Shown here: piece by piece, positions 19,140 to 29,586 of the stretch | How positions within the stretch are numbered: the stretch's first letter is position 1 | Layout: the number at the start of each line of letters is the position of its first letter | Origin: Thraustochytrium sp. TN22 | Taxonomy: Eukaryota; Sar; Bigyra; Thraustochytrida; Thraustochytriidae | Assembly (NCBI GenBank): GCA_013306675.1 | Contig: JABLUY010000086.1 | Coordinates: forward strand, 62,001-126,000 | Length of the DNA: 64,000 nucleotides | Direction of reading: 5' to 3' | Notes under the pieces: generated by a model | Seen by the model: only the letters and a program-made list of their open reading frames with translations | Told to the model about the DNA's origin: nothing | Database searches by the model: none | Translations under genes and position numbers: made by a program

Positions 19140-19417
19140 GCGAGCCCAACCATCTGCGATAGGATGAACCGCGCTGGTGCAGGTGCACTCGCACAGGTCG
19201 CCTCTACGAGATGATCGTGACCTTTCTTTTTTAGAAAACCAAGATCCAGAGGCGCGTGCACGACGAGATGCAGCAGCGCTTGCACGAGACGCCAAAGCGT
19301 TTGCAGGGGAAAATCTCATCTTGTGATAAATTGCTGTTGTTGTTCTTCTACTACGCGTTGAAGCGAATTGCGGCAGACTAAGGTATGAATCAGAGACAAG
19401 GGGCGCACGGGGCGTTA

Positions 19418-20305
19418 TCAAACGACAACCTCGGGAGCGACATTGCTGATGGCCGTCCGCGGGAGGATGCCGAGGAACTCGAGAACGTCCGGGTTGCATG
19501 GTATCCGGGGCATCTTGACGAGCTTGCGCATGTAGGCGGAGAGTGCCATGCGGCGCTTGACGATGAAGGCCTGGTTGGTGTGGTCGGCAAGCGCCTTGAT
19601 CTGCTTGGGCGGCAGCTCCGGCAGCGAGCTGAGCAGGTGCGAGCCGGCAAAGGCGGAGCGCACGAGGCGGTCGAGCTCGACAAACTCCGAAAAGCGCTTC
19701 TGCGTGCGGATCAACTCACCGCCCTTGACGCAGGCGTGCACCTCGTAGATGACCACCGGCTTGAGCATGCCGGGCGGCCCAGACCGGCTTTGCACCTGCT
19801 GCACCTGGGCGGCCGGCACGTCGCCGTCCAGCATGCTCGGGTCGTGGTTGTTCATGAGCGTCTCGTTGAGCTCCTTGATGGGCAGCGTGGCGCCGTTCGG
19901 CATGAGGATGCTCGTCGAGAAAGAGTACGCGAACTTGCTGCTCTCGTTGAAGCCGATGCGCGTACACGCCACGCGGTTCCCGACGCGGAACTTGAGCTCG
20001 CACGAGGAGAAGGACGCAGTGCCCGTGCCCTCGAAGGCGCCGTCCACGAAGACCGCCACCTTGCCGCTCTCGTAGTGCCTCACCAGGATCCAGTGGTACA
20101 GCTTGTTCTCAGGGTCGCAGCTCGCCATCACCTCGCACCACTTGGCGCGCTCCTCGCGCCGCAGGGCTTGCTCGCTGTTCTCGCCGCGGGTCCCGCCGCC
20201 GCCGGCCGCCGCGCCGCTCGCCCCGGGGCTCTGCTCGCCCGCGTCCTCCCACTCCACGCGCCATATCTTGGTCACGTACCCGACGCCCAGGCCCACGTTG
20301 CCCAT
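19418..20305 (-). CDS. PX-domain phosphoinositide-binding protein (sorting-nexin-like)
   Basis: A 295-residue protein. The C-terminal third (about 185-285) is a PX domain: KPVVIYEVHACVKGG, then the conserved RTQKRFSEFVELDRLVRS with the phosphoinositide Arg before FSEF, then LPELPPKQI and a late KRRMALSAYMRKLV helix. PX domains bind PI3P on endosomes. The N-terminal 180 residues include a Gly-rich stretch (near 40-55) and no known domain; a PX-only layout like SNX3/SNX22 types is possible, but no BAR domain is seen. ATG 20305 (MGNVGLGVGY) is chosen; the frame runs further upstream as Arg/Ala-rich sequence without better starts. It is divergent from the sulfotransferase gene, 280 bp between starts. 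Confidence 0.85.
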   Translation of the reverse strand: MGNVGLGVGYVTKIWRVEWEDAGEQSPGASGAAAGGGGTRGENSEQALRREERAKWCEVMASCDPENKLYHWILVRHYESGKVAVFVDGAFEGTGTASFSSCELKFRVGNRVACTRIGFNESSKFAYSFSTSILMPNGATLPIKELNETLMNNHDPSMLDGDVPAAQVQQVQSRSGPPGMLKPVVIYEVHACVKGGELIRTQKRFSEFVELDRLVRSAFAGSHLLSSLPELPPKQIKALADHTNQAFIVKRRMALSAYMRKLVKMPRIPCNPDVLEFLGILPRTAISNVAPEVVV

Positions 20306-20585
20306 GGCGGCCAATGCCGGCCAGGACCGACCTGGACCGCGCTCGCCGCGCGCAAGCGCGCACGCACGCACGCACGCACGCCACGGGAGCGCCGCCCGCG
20401 ACCGCCGCTCGCTCGGAGTCGGGTCGGGCCGCCGACCACGAGCTTGAGCGTCTGCCTCAGGCTGCGCCTTTCAGGAGGTTGGAGGTTGACGGCGGCGACG
20501 ACGAGCCTCCTCTCTCTCTCTCTCTCCCGGCGGGCATCACGACGGCCACCGGCGGCAGACCGGGCCCGCAGGGCGCCACCATGCC
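20306..20585. promoter_or_regulatory. Divergent promoter region (PX and sulfotransferase genes) with a two-codon uORF
   Basis: 280 bp between start codons, with a (CT)9-like run at 20511-20527 and a CACG run near 20360. At 20581-20589 lies the minimal reading frame ATG CCA TGA in strong context (CGCCACCATG); its stop overlaps the ATG of the sulfotransferase by two bases (TG). Confidence 0.5.
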
Positions 20586-22049
20586 ATGACGCCGCCGCCG
20601 TGGCGCCTGCTGCCGCTGGCGGCGCTGCTCCTCGTGCTGGCGACTCTGCTCGTGCTGCGCTTCGCGCCCCTGCTGGCCGAAGACCCCGACGGCGGCCTCG
20701 AGCACCGCGACGAGCACCTCGAGCTCGCGAACTCTGTTGTCGTTGGCGTCGGTGGCGTCGTTGACAAAGGAGGAGACCACGAAGACGAGCCGGAGGAGGA
20801 GGAGAACGAGGACGAGGAGGACGAGGACGACGACGACGACGAGGACGAGGAAGAAGAGAATGTGGTGGAGCGAAATGAGGTGGGGCAAGCAGAGCCCAGC
20901 GGTAGGCCAGACGTTGTGTGGCCGGAGCCCGGCACGGAGCGCGCGGCGCTCGAGCAGCTGCTGCAGCGCCTCGCGCGGCGGGGCGGCAGACACGCATCAA
21001 ACCCGGCGAAGGCCATCGTGGCCCGAGAACGCGGCTTCATGGGTGTCTTTCTGCACATGCACAAGGGTGGCGGGACGTCATTCTGCGAGGAAGCCATTCT
21101 GCGCGGCGAGATGTCGCGCAAGGGTGTGAACTGCAACCTGCGACGCTCGCCAGAGCAGGCCAAGCTCGCCTCGGGCAGCACCGCGACACAAGCGGAGCTG
21201 CTCTCCCAAGCCGCGGCGGAAGGCCTCTCGCTGGTGGCCAATGAGTGGATGCTGCCAAAGACGCTGCTACGAAGCGACCGCGTGCGCTACCTGACGCTGC
21301 TGCGTGACCCAATCCGCCGCACCGAATCCCACTTCCGCTTCGCCGCGGACCTGCTGCGCGACCGCGTAGCGCAGCTGAAGGAACCGGCGTCCTGCGCTGT
21401 TCCGCCGAGCGCTGGTGACCTGCGTTCGGAAGCGACGCAGCGCGTCGCCTGGTTGCAAGCCGTGCCAGACAATTGGCAGGTGCGCGCCCTTTGTGGCGCG
21501 TTGTGTGGTTCCCTGCCCATGGGGAGCCTCACCGAGGAGCACCTCGAGCACGCCAAGCGCCGCCTCGTGGAGGACTTGGACTGTTTTGGCATTCTCGAGC
21601 ACGTGGACATTTCCATGCAGCTCTTTGCCGAGACGCTGCGCTGGCCGCCTCGCACGCACCGCGCCGTGCAGTCGCGGACGAGCCACACCTCGACCTTCTT
21701 TGACCTCCTTTCTCACGCGAACCCCGCCGACGCGGCCCTGCGTGAGGTGGTGGAGGCAAAGCGCTGGTTCTCGCTCACCAATGCGCTCGACATTGAGCTT
21801 TACGAGTTTGCCCTGGAGCGCTTCCGCAACCTGATCGCCGCGCGCGGCCTCCAGGCGCCCACATACGCACCGCTGCGTCCGGCTCCGCTTTCCACGAAGG
21901 AAGCTCTCTCGCAGCTAAAAAAGTGGGCCGCGCAGGCCAAGTGCTCGACACCCTGCTGCTCAGAATCGCACTGCGGCTACATTGGCTTCTTTTGGATGCG
22001 CGCCGCTCGTCGCATTGGTCTTGTCCCCCGCGGGGCTCAGTCTTGCTGA
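20586..22049 (+). CDS. Type II membrane sulfotransferase-like protein (Golgi)
   Basis: A 487-residue protein with a signal-anchor at residues 6-24 (LLPLAALLLVLATLLVLRF), then a highly acidic Glu/Asp stalk (about 65-93). The lumenal domain has FLHMHKGGGTSFCE near 155-166, like the PAPS 5'-phosphosulfate loop of Sulfotransfer_2 proteins, and YLTLLRDPIRRTESHFRF near 235-252, like the 3'-phosphate loop with its Arg and Ser. Such enzymes sulfate glycans in the Golgi, and thraustochytrids make sulfated extracellular polysaccharide, so a wall or matrix glycan is a plausible substrate (inference). Several Cys near the C-terminus (CSTPCCSESHC) are unusual. The ATG overlaps a two-codon upstream frame. 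No paralogue nearby. Confidence 0.78.
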   Translation: MTPPPWRLLPLAALLLVLATLLVLRFAPLLAEDPDGGLEHRDEHLELANSVVVGVGGVVDKGGDHEDEPEEEENEDEEDEDDDDDEDEEEENVVERNEVGQAEPSGRPDVVWPEPGTERAALEQLLQRLARRGGRHASNPAKAIVARERGFMGVFLHMHKGGGTSFCEEAILRGEMSRKGVNCNLRRSPEQAKLASGSTATQAELLSQAAAEGLSLVANEWMLPKTLLRSDRVRYLTLLRDPIRRTESHFRFAADLLRDRVAQLKEPASCAVPPSAGDLRSEATQRVAWLQAVPDNWQVRALCGALCGSLPMGSLTEEHLEHAKRRLVEDLDCFGILEHVDISMQLFAETLRWPPRTHRAVQSRTSHTSTFFDLLSHANPADAALREVVEAKRWFSLTNALDIELYEFALERFRNLIAARGLQAPTYAPLRPAPLSTKEALSQLKKWAAQAKCSTPCCSESHCGYIGFFWMRAARRIGLVPRGAQSC

Positions 22050-22862
22050 GCCGGGGGTCTGGTGGCATCACGTTGCACCAGCCTTTTCCAGAGCTAATCA
22101 CATGTATCTTGACTGGCCTTTGATGTGCTCTTCCAAGCTCTGTCAAATCATCGCCTTCCCCCACACGCGCAGCCTGCCGCGCAGCCTCGCACCGACAGGG
22201 CATGAGGGCTCGGAGGACAACTCGCTCCGAGCCCTACAAAGTACAGACGAGCCGTCCGCTTAGCAGGCTGCTTGCTTGACAGTGAGGCGCCCACTAAGCT
22301 TCGCTTTCCACGTCAAATTCGACCTCTTACGAATACGAATACGAATACGAACTACCTTCAAATTCAAATTCAAACTCGCAGTCAAGTCCTGATCTGCAGG
22401 CGGTGGCCCCTCGAGGCTCCTCGACGAGTCGGCTCGAGGCCGCGCTTGTCACGCGCGCGCGCCTCGACGCTCTCTCTCTCTCTCTCTCCCTCTCCTGCTG
22501 GAGCTGGAGGAGTAGGCCTAGCAGGAGTATGTATGTATGACCCGCCGGACGGGAGGGCGGCGGTCGTTAGGCGCGCGACGGCGCGGTAGAGCAGCAAACC
22601 CCGCGGTCGGCGCGGCACGGGCGCGGCAGCGGCGGCGGCGGCGAGGGCGGCGGGCGCGGCGGCGGGCGGCGGCTGCGCGGCGCCGTCGGCCGGCCCGCGC
22701 TCGTGCGAGGCGCTCTTTCTGCGGCGGCGGATTCGGAGCCTGAGCGAGCGCGGGAGCAGGAGCTGGAGCTGGAGCTCGCGTCGCGCGAGCGGGAAAGGCG
22801 CGAGAGGCGAGGCGAGGCGGCGCGAGGCGAGGCGAGGCGAGGCGGCAGTGGCGGACGAGACA
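22050..22862. other. Intergenic region upstream of the BRCT-like gene, with several short tandem repeats
   Basis: No gene seen. It holds (ACGAAT)n at 22327-22351, (TTCAAA)n at about 22357-22376, a (CT)n run at 22470-22490 and GGCGA pentamers at 22807-22845 directly before the start codon of the next gene. Confidence 0.6.
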
Positions 22863-25800
22863 ATGGAGGAGGGTGTGTCTGCAGATGCCCAAAAGGGCCT
22901 GCAGGAGGAGGAGCAGCAGGAGCAGCAGGAGCAGCAGCAAGGCGGCGAGGGCGAGGAGACGGCACCCGTCGTCAAGGCCAAGGCCGGCGCGGACGACGAC
23001 ACGGCCAGCAAGGATGGCGAGCCCGCGAATGCGGCACGCGGAGCGCTGGAGACGGAAGCGGGGACGGACGCGAGCGCAGCAGTGCCCGCGGAGCTTCTGG
23101 ACCCGGCGCAGACTGTGGAGCCGCTGAGCGCCTTCCCAGAGCTGCACAGCAGCGGGTTCATGCTGGGCTCCGATGTTGAACGGCAGGCCGGCCTATCGCG
23201 GGGGGGCGTGGGAAATGGCGCGCCGCCGCTGCCGGAGCCGCGCAAGGCATCCAAAGCCGACTCAGACTCAGACTACATTGCCGCGGAAGGCGAGGAGGAG
23301 GAGGATGACGACATGGATGAAGATGGCAATGATAACGCGAACGGCGAGGGAAAGGCGCAGCGCGGCAAGGGCAAGGGCAAGGGCAATATTGGCGGCAAAA
23401 CTCTGCTGGAAGCCGCGGCGGCCGCGGCCGCGGCGGCAGACGAGCTGGACGGGGCGGATGATGTGGAGGAGGCCGCCATCACGTCCCTCTCGGGGCTGGG
23501 CGTATGGGGCGATTTGGAGGCGAAGACGGAGGCTCGTCGCAGCAAGCTGGAAGCGAGCGGCGTGACGCGCGACGTGACCGTGTCGCGGCCGCGCGAGCTT
23601 CCGCACCACCAGACCATCACGCTGTTCCGGTTCATGTGGCCCTTCCTTCTGGAGCGCGGCTGGACGTACCGGCGCATGCTCAAGCCGCCTCGCCTCGTGT
23701 ACGCGGCGCCGCACGTTTCCCGCAAGGGCGAGGGTAAATTGGAGTTCGAGAAGGACATCTTCACCGAGAAGACCTTGGTCAGCCACTGCCGCAATGTCTA
23801 CCCGGAGGTCTTTGAGCATGCGTTGACCCTTGCTGAGGAGTCACCCGAGTTCCTAGACCAAGACGTGGAGCCGATCTCGGAGGCGGAGCTGGGCGTTGGC
23901 TGCATGGAGCGCGAGCGCAAAAAGCGCATGCGCGAGGGCCGCAAGAAGCCGCGTGGCGCCGTCGCCAAGACAGAACCAGCCTTCACGCGGCGCGGCGAGA
24001 CGGATTGGGAGCCAAATCATGATTCCAACGGCAAGGCGCAACGCAAGAAAGGCAAGGGTCGCCGGGCGGTGCGTAGCAGCGGCAGCGGCGGCGATGACGA
24101 CGAAGACGACGAAGATGACGAAGACGAATACAACGACGACGGCAACTACGAAGAGGACGAGAACGACGAGGAAGCGGACAACAAGAGCGCTGGCAAAGAT
24201 CGCCGGAACGGCCACAGTGTGGCGAACGGCGCTCACAGCAGCGCCGGCGCCGGCGCAGGCGGAGACAGCGGCGCCGATACAGAGGCGGCGGATCGGGACG
24301 AGGAGGCGCTCGGCGAGTTCAAGTTCATGTATCCGTGGCTGCAGCAGACGCAGCAGTGGACGGCGCATCATGGCAACGGGCTCATTTACTGGTACTACCT
24401 CAAGCCCGGTGTCTCGTTTACCCGAGGCAAGCCCACTGGCCGGCTCGGCGAGGACTACTTCCAGTCGTCGGAAGAAGTCATGGAATACGTGTCCAACACG
24501 CCTGAGCTGCGCGATGCGTATCTAGACTACGTGCATCGACTACGTGGCTATTCGGGCGTCCGCAACAGCGGTGCAAGGAGACACAGTGCACCTGCGGCGG
24601 GCCGCTCGGTGCAAGGCAGCGAGGCGTCGTCGGGCCGGCCGATGCGCAGGGCGCGCATCAAGCAGGAGGTCGTCGCGAGCGGGTATGACGACAACGCCTC
24701 CGAGACCGCGAGCCGCAACAAGCGCCCTACCCCCACGGGGAGCCTGGGCTCCGCCAACGCCAAGCGTCGGCGCACGACCGGCGGCGGCTCGGGTAACAGG
24801 CGCGCTGCCGCGCAGCGTGCTGCTGCGCGAATCGACGCTGAAGCGGAGGGGTCTCGGACCACCGGTCTCGCCCCAAGCGATGCGGCTAGCAACAGCCATG
24901 CCGGCGCCGACGACTCGGACGCGTACGTGCAAAGCAAGAGCGAAGACGACGACGACGACGACGACATGTTCGATGGCACGGCGCTTTCGGATGACGAGGA
25001 CGTCGCGGCGCGCAAGGGATCCACCAAGCGCGCCGCGTCTCGCACACCGCGGGGGCGCAAAAATGCGAGCGCCAAGGCGCAAAAGGGCAAGCGTGCGGCG
25101 GCCAAGGCCGAGCCGAGCGCGCTCTCGCGCAACGCCTCGTCCTCATCGGCGTCTGTGGCCGAAGCCATCGCACGCGAGGCTGCCGCGCAGTCCGCTGCCA
25201 TCTTCAAGCAGCAGAAGAAGCAAGAGCAACAGCTAGAAGAACGGCAACGGCGTCAGCAGTACGCGACCGCGGGAAGCGCTGTGGTCCTCGGGCCGTGGGG
25301 TGCTCCGGCGGGCGCCTTCCCGGGTGCCGGCATGGTGGGCCAGGAGGCGGAGGTGCTCGCAGGCGCGCCCAGCGACGTGCTGCTCGGCCTCAAGTTCGTC
25401 GTGCTCCCCGGGGTCCCTTCCCAGGTGCACGAACTCATCGCCCACATGCAGGGCGAGGTGCTGCAGGACGCGCATTGGGAGCTGCACACCGTGCCGCCGG
25501 AGGCAGAGCTGGCCCAGCTCCTTCAAGAGCAGCCCATCTTTATTGCCAACCCGACGGCGCTGCACTCGGCCTTATGGTGGGCGCTCATGGCCGCTGGCGT
25601 GCACGTGCTGCACTGTGAGTTCGTCTACAACGCCTACGAGCACAAGGCGCAGCCGCCTGCCTGGGAGACCTTCGTCCTGCCCATTGGCCCCAACATCTTC
25701 AGCAAAGGTAGCTACGAGTACCACAATACCACGCGGTCGATCCGCTGCATGTCGCGGCCGACCCAGACCCGCGTGTTCGCCGGCTGGACCTTTTTCGTCA

Positions 25801-26786
25801 TGCCCTCGTTCCGCCACGAGACCATGGCCGGCATCGCCCGTTTCGCCGGCGCGCAGATCGAGACCGACCTCATGAGGCTGCCGAACAACGGCTTCATCCT
25901 CTGCGACCCCGACGCTGACCGCGACATGGCGCGCTGCGCGCGCGTCCTGCACGACATCCACCGCATGCAGAAGGCTGATCAGATGCTATCCTTCGACGTT
26001 GTGCTGCAGAGCATCGTCGGTGGCCGCGAGCTCGCGAGCAGTGAACGCGAGGCTAGCATCTTCCAGCTGCCCCGTCTCTTCGAGCAGGAGGCTTTCTACG
26101 CTTGGAGCAAGGCGCAGGTGGAGCGCATCAAGGAGAGTCAGGTCGGCGCCGACAGCGCCAGTCTCAAGAGGGAGCGCAGGAAGGGCGCTCCCTCCGAGCA
26201 GGACGCGCAGGCCGGCCTCGGCTTCGACCCGGACGCACTTTACGCAGAGTTGGGCCGTCTCGACGAGGAGGTCGCCTCAGGCTCTGCAGATCGGGCCACT
26301 CTGGCCCAGCCTAGCGTCAAGTCAGACGATACAAAGGGCACGCAGGCGTTCTATCATACGTCCAAGTTCCAGCCGGCTGGCGATCGGAGCAAGACCACGC
26401 AGCTGCCGCAGTACAACTTCATCCGCTTGCTCGACACACGCATCCCGTGCGGCTCCATGGTCTTTGTGCGCCGCGTTGGCGACGGCTTTGAGTACCCGCC
26501 GCGCCCAGCCAAGCTGCTCAAGGTCAAGATCCTCAAGGGCACGCCCTGGGTCAACGTGCGCATCTTCAGGTTCGAGGCCCAGGCCGCCGCCGGCATATGG
26601 AAGATTCAGCCCGTCGACGAGTACAGCGAGCTCAAGCTCGAAAATGTCGTCGGCCCCGTCGTCTTCACGTCCATCAAGAACGCTGACCACCTGGCGACGG
26701 GCCAGTCGCGCCCCGTGCTCTCCCCGATTGCTCGACCCGAGCGCGAGCTGGCCTGCCAGAACACTGTCTTCCTGCTTGAGAAGTGA
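22863..26786 (+). CDS. Large acidic nuclear protein with two W/GW domains and BRCT-like repeats
   Basis: 1307 residues from ATG 22863. The first 230 residues are Glu/Ala/Gln-rich. Two copies of one small domain follow: FRFMWPFLLERGWTYRRMLK with FEKDIFTEKTLVSH (about 255-320), and FKFMYPWLQQTQQWTAHHG with LGEDYFQSSEEVMEYV (about 485-550). The pattern W-P-x-L-x-GW...Y-x-P-G...DYF recurs in many stramenopile nuclear proteins. Between and after them are long Asp/Glu and Lys/Arg runs. From about 840 a region reads as two BRCT-like repeats (LLGLKFVVLPGVPSQVHELI; VFAGWTFFVMPSFRHETMAG). Near the C-terminus GSMVFVRRVG and WVNVRIFRFE resemble a BAH-type beta domain. A chromatin or DNA-damage role is an inference. 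The GTG-start version five codons longer is not favoured. Confidence 0.7.
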   Translation: MEEGVSADAQKGLQEEEQQEQQEQQQGGEGEETAPVVKAKAGADDDTASKDGEPANAARGALETEAGTDASAAVPAELLDPAQTVEPLSAFPELHSSGFMLGSDVERQAGLSRGGVGNGAPPLPEPRKASKADSDSDYIAAEGEEEEDDDMDEDGNDNANGEGKAQRGKGKGKGNIGGKTLLEAAAAAAAAADELDGADDVEEAAITSLSGLGVWGDLEAKTEARRSKLEASGVTRDVTVSRPRELPHHQTITLFRFMWPFLLERGWTYRRMLKPPRLVYAAPHVSRKGEGKLEFEKDIFTEKTLVSHCRNVYPEVFEHALTLAEESPEFLDQDVEPISEAELGVGCMERERKKRMREGRKKPRGAVAKTEPAFTRRGETDWEPNHDSNGKAQRKKGKGRRAVRSSGSGGDDDEDDEDDEDEYNDDGNYEEDENDEEADNKSAGKDRRNGHSVANGAHSSAGAGAGGDSGADTEAADRDEEALGEFKFMYPWLQQTQQWTAHHGNGLIYWYYLKPGVSFTRGKPTGRLGEDYFQSSEEVMEYVSNTPELRDAYLDYVHRLRGYSGVRNSGARRHSAPAAGRSVQGSEASSGRPMRRARIKQEVVASGYDDNASETASRNKRPTPTGSLGSANAKRRRTTGGGSGNRRAAAQRAAARIDAEAEGSRTTGLAPSDAASNSHAGADDSDAYVQSKSEDDDDDDDMFDGTALSDDEDVAARKGSTKRAASRTPRGRKNASAKAQKGKRAAAKAEPSALSRNASSSSASVAEAIAREAAAQSAAIFKQQKKQEQQLEERQRRQQYATAGSAVVLGPWGAPAGAFPGAGMVGQEAEVLAGAPSDVLLGLKFVVLPGVPSQVHELIAHMQGEVLQDAHWELHTVPPEAELAQLLQEQPIFIANPTALHSALWWALMAAGVHVLHCEFVYNAYEHKAQPPAWETFVLPIGPNIFSKGSYEYHNTTRSIRCMSRPTQTRVFAGWTFFVMPSFRHETMAGIARFAGAQIETDLMRLPNNGFILCDPDADRDMARCARVLHDIHRMQKADQMLSFDVVLQSIVGGRELASSEREASIFQLPRLFEQEAFYAWSKAQVERIKESQVGADSASLKRERRKGAPSEQDAQAGLGFDPDALYAELGRLDEEVASGSADRATLAQPSVKSDDTKGTQAFYHTSKFQPAGDRSKTTQLPQYNFIRLLDTRIPCGSMVFVRRVGDGFEYPPRPAKLLKVKILKGTPWVNVRIFRFEAQAAAGIWKIQPVDEYSELKLENVVGPVVFTSIKNADHLATGQSRPVLSPIARPERELACQNTVFLLEK

Positions 26787-26976
26787 GAGAGGTGCCTGAC
26801 TTGTGTGGCGAGGTTTGGATGCAAAGCCGGCCCGGGAGCGGTTTTCACAAGAAAGAATAATAAAAGAAGCAATTGTCTGTCTTCATTTCCACACATCCTT
26901 CCTGGAGAGCGCTTGACAAGAAACAGCGGTCACTCAAAATTAAATTTACCTGATGGCTGGTCAAGTGGCTCAGCGC
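26787..26976. other. Short 3'-to-3' intergenic region
   Basis: 190 bp between converging genes. AT-richer than its surroundings, with AATAATAAAAG near 26856, a possible polyadenylation signal for the BRCT-like gene. Confidence 0.4.
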
Positions 26977-29367
26977 TTACAGTGGGTCACTCGTAGGCCT
27001 ACTAGACCTGGGCAAAACAGGCCCAGCGGATGAAGCAGCCGCAGCGACGGCCGCAGCTGCGGCGTCATCACCTCCATTAATCTCCTGGACCAGCGGATCC
27101 ACAGAAGCATCGCGGCCAAGCAGGTCGTGCAGCATGGCCTTTGGATCCCTGGACCCGCCATGCTGAAAGAGGTGGCGGCGCAGGTCGGCACCGACCTGGC
27201 GGCTGAGCGGGTCCTCCGCGAGGCGCGTGTGCCAAAGGTCGGCCGCAAAGGTGCGCGCATAGGTGTACGAGTAGTATGCCGCGCCATAGTTGACAAAGTG
27301 CGAGAAGCGCGAGAGCCAAAAGGTTCCCTCCGCATAAGGCACGTGTGTGTAGGTCTCCTGGAGCCTGCGCAGCACGTCGGAGGCGGCGCTCGGGTTCCGC
27401 ACCATGTTTTGCACGCTCTCCGCCTCGGGACCGTCGCTGAAGAGGAGCTGGTCGCAGGCCGCGTACATGATCTGCTGCTGGAGCTCCATGCCCTGAAACT
27501 TGCGCCGTGCGCCGTTGAGCGCGTGCACAATCTCGTCCGGGATGGGCGCGCCGGTGTGGTAGTGGCGCGCATAGGTACGAAGCACGCGTGCATCAAAGCA
27601 AAAGTACTCCATGAGCTGCGAGGGCGTTTCCACGAAGTCGAGCTCGCCGCGCGTCCCGGACAGGTGCTGAAAGTCCGTGCGTGACAGTAGGCTGTGCAGC
27701 GCGTGGCCGAACTCGTGGAAGAGCGTCTGCACCTGGGAATGGTGCAGCCGCGAGCCAGGGTACTCGAAGTTGCACAGCAAGACCGAGGCCGGCAAGACGT
27801 AGGCCGAGGCGGCCTCCTCGCGCACCGCCTCGGCCTGTGCGGCCGCCGAGGCCGGCACGGACGCCTTCTGCACGCCGAACTGCGCGAGCGTGCGGCGACG
27901 GTGGCCACAGCGCACCTGAAAGTGCGCCGGGCTGGAGAACTTGCCGGGCCGCTGGTACAAGTCCAGGTAGAGCACGCCAGCGGGCGTGCCATCCTCCTCG
28001 CGTACCTCGAGCTTCTGCACGGCGTCGGCCCAGGCCTCGCCAGGCAGCATGGGGACCTGTTCGAAGCGCAAGCCAAAGAGGCTCTGGCAGATGTGCCGCA
28101 GGCCCTTGAGGCAGCCGTCCAGGCTAAAGTACTCGTGCGAGCGGTCCAGCAAGCCGCTAAACTCCTCCTTGAGCGCCTGGTCCGAGTAGTACGGAACGTC
28201 CCAGGCCTGCAGGCCACCAGTGCCCGGCTCGCGCTGGGCCTTGAGCCCCGCGAGCAAGTCCGCTTCGGCCTCTGCCCGCGGCGAGACGCGCTCGTTGAAG
28301 CGTTGAAGGAAGGCCAGCACCTCATCCGGCGACCCCGCCATGCGATAGCTCGTGCTCAGGTGCGCATAGGACCGAAAGCCGAGCGCCTGCGCCAGCTCCC
28401 GCCGCACGCGCAGCAGGTCCGCGAGCGCCGCCAGGCTGCGCTCCACGCCCTCGGAGTGCGCAACACGGTAGAATCGCTCGCGCACCGCGCCGTCCGACGC
28501 CTGCCGCAGCGCAACGTTCATGCTCGCATTGTTGACCACCATGCGGTACGTAGGCGGAATGGACTTGGGGTCTAGACGCCCGAAGCGACCCAGCGCTGTC
28601 GCCTCCATGAGCAGCTTGCCACTCTCCTTGAGCCCGAGCCACAGCTCGCCCGCTGCAGCCCGCTCCATGTGCGCGAACTGCAGCTCCGTGTGCCGCATCT
28701 CCGCCTGCAGTCGCTCCACGACCACCTTGTCAGCGGCCGACAGGTGGATGCCGTCGCGCTCAAACTCAAGCTTGAGCGAGATCGCCACGCGTTGCTCCTC
28801 GGGCGTGAGCGCTGCGAGCACCTCTGGGTGGTCCACCATGACGGCGAGGGGCCGATAGAGAGAGGGGTCCATGTTGAGCTTGGTCACAAAGGCCGACAGT
28901 CGCGTGTACGCGTCACTGGCCGCCTGCTGCACGCGCGGGTCGGCGTGGCTGCTCGCGCAGATTTCGCCCGTGTCCAGTAGCAAGCAGAGCCGCGCCGACA
29001 CCGAGTCTAGCAGCTGCAGAAAGGCGCGTCCTTGCTTCGCCGCCTCTGCGGCATCTACCTCGGGGTGCAACTCGAAGGTTGCCGCCACTTCGCGCAACGC
29101 GCGACAATCTGCTTCCACCTCTACACGCCACTGCTCAAAGGACTCTGCGTTCACCAGTCGCGGCTGCCCATACCACCCTCCCCTTGCCTCCGCCCCACCG
29201 TTTGCTCTCGGCGTTCGTGCTGCGGCCATAGCGTCGCCGTCCACGGGCGTCGCAGTGCCACTCCCGACGCCGTCCATGGATGTTGTCGTGCCGTTCCGGC
29301 CGCTCACGTCCTCTTCCTTGGCCAGCAGCTCCCTCACGCGACTCCACCCGCGCTTCATCAGCGTCTC

Positions 29368-29434
<67 letters not shown>

Positions 29435-29586
29435 AAGTCTTTGCTGGTTGTCGTTCCTGTTCTCCTTCGTTGCTGCAGCATTCCTGACGACCTCCCCGTC
29501 CCCTTGAGTCGTGACGCATGGGCCCTCGCAGCCCCGGCAGTACGCGCCCACGGAGCGCTGGCCGCCCTCGCAGCCATCAGGCCCAT
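26977..29586 (-). CDS. Mitochondrial intermediate peptidase (M3 metallopeptidase, MIPEP/Oct1-like)
   Basis: 869 residues. It begins with an Arg/Ala-rich presequence lacking acidic residues (MGLMAARAASAPWARTAGAA), followed by a poly-Gln tract of about 23 residues. QPRLVNAESFEQWRVE near 140-155 and the helical N-domain fit MIP. The zinc site is HEFGHALHSL with His624, Glu625 and His628, and the third ligand lies in GELDFVETPSQLMEYF. NYGAAYYSYTYARTFAADLW near the C-terminus is the substrate-binding Gly/Tyr loop of M3 enzymes. MIP removes octapeptides from imported precursors after MPP. It is divergent from the CID gene. Saccharolysin/TOP-type M3 peptidases are the alternative, but the presequence and PSQLMEYF favour MIP. 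Confidence 0.9.
29371..29433 (-). repeat. (CTG)21 trinucleotide repeat encoding poly-Gln in the MIP N-terminus
   Basis: A pure run of 21 CTG units on the plus strand (CAG on the coding strand), between the presequence and the mature part of the peptidase. Confidence 0.95.
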
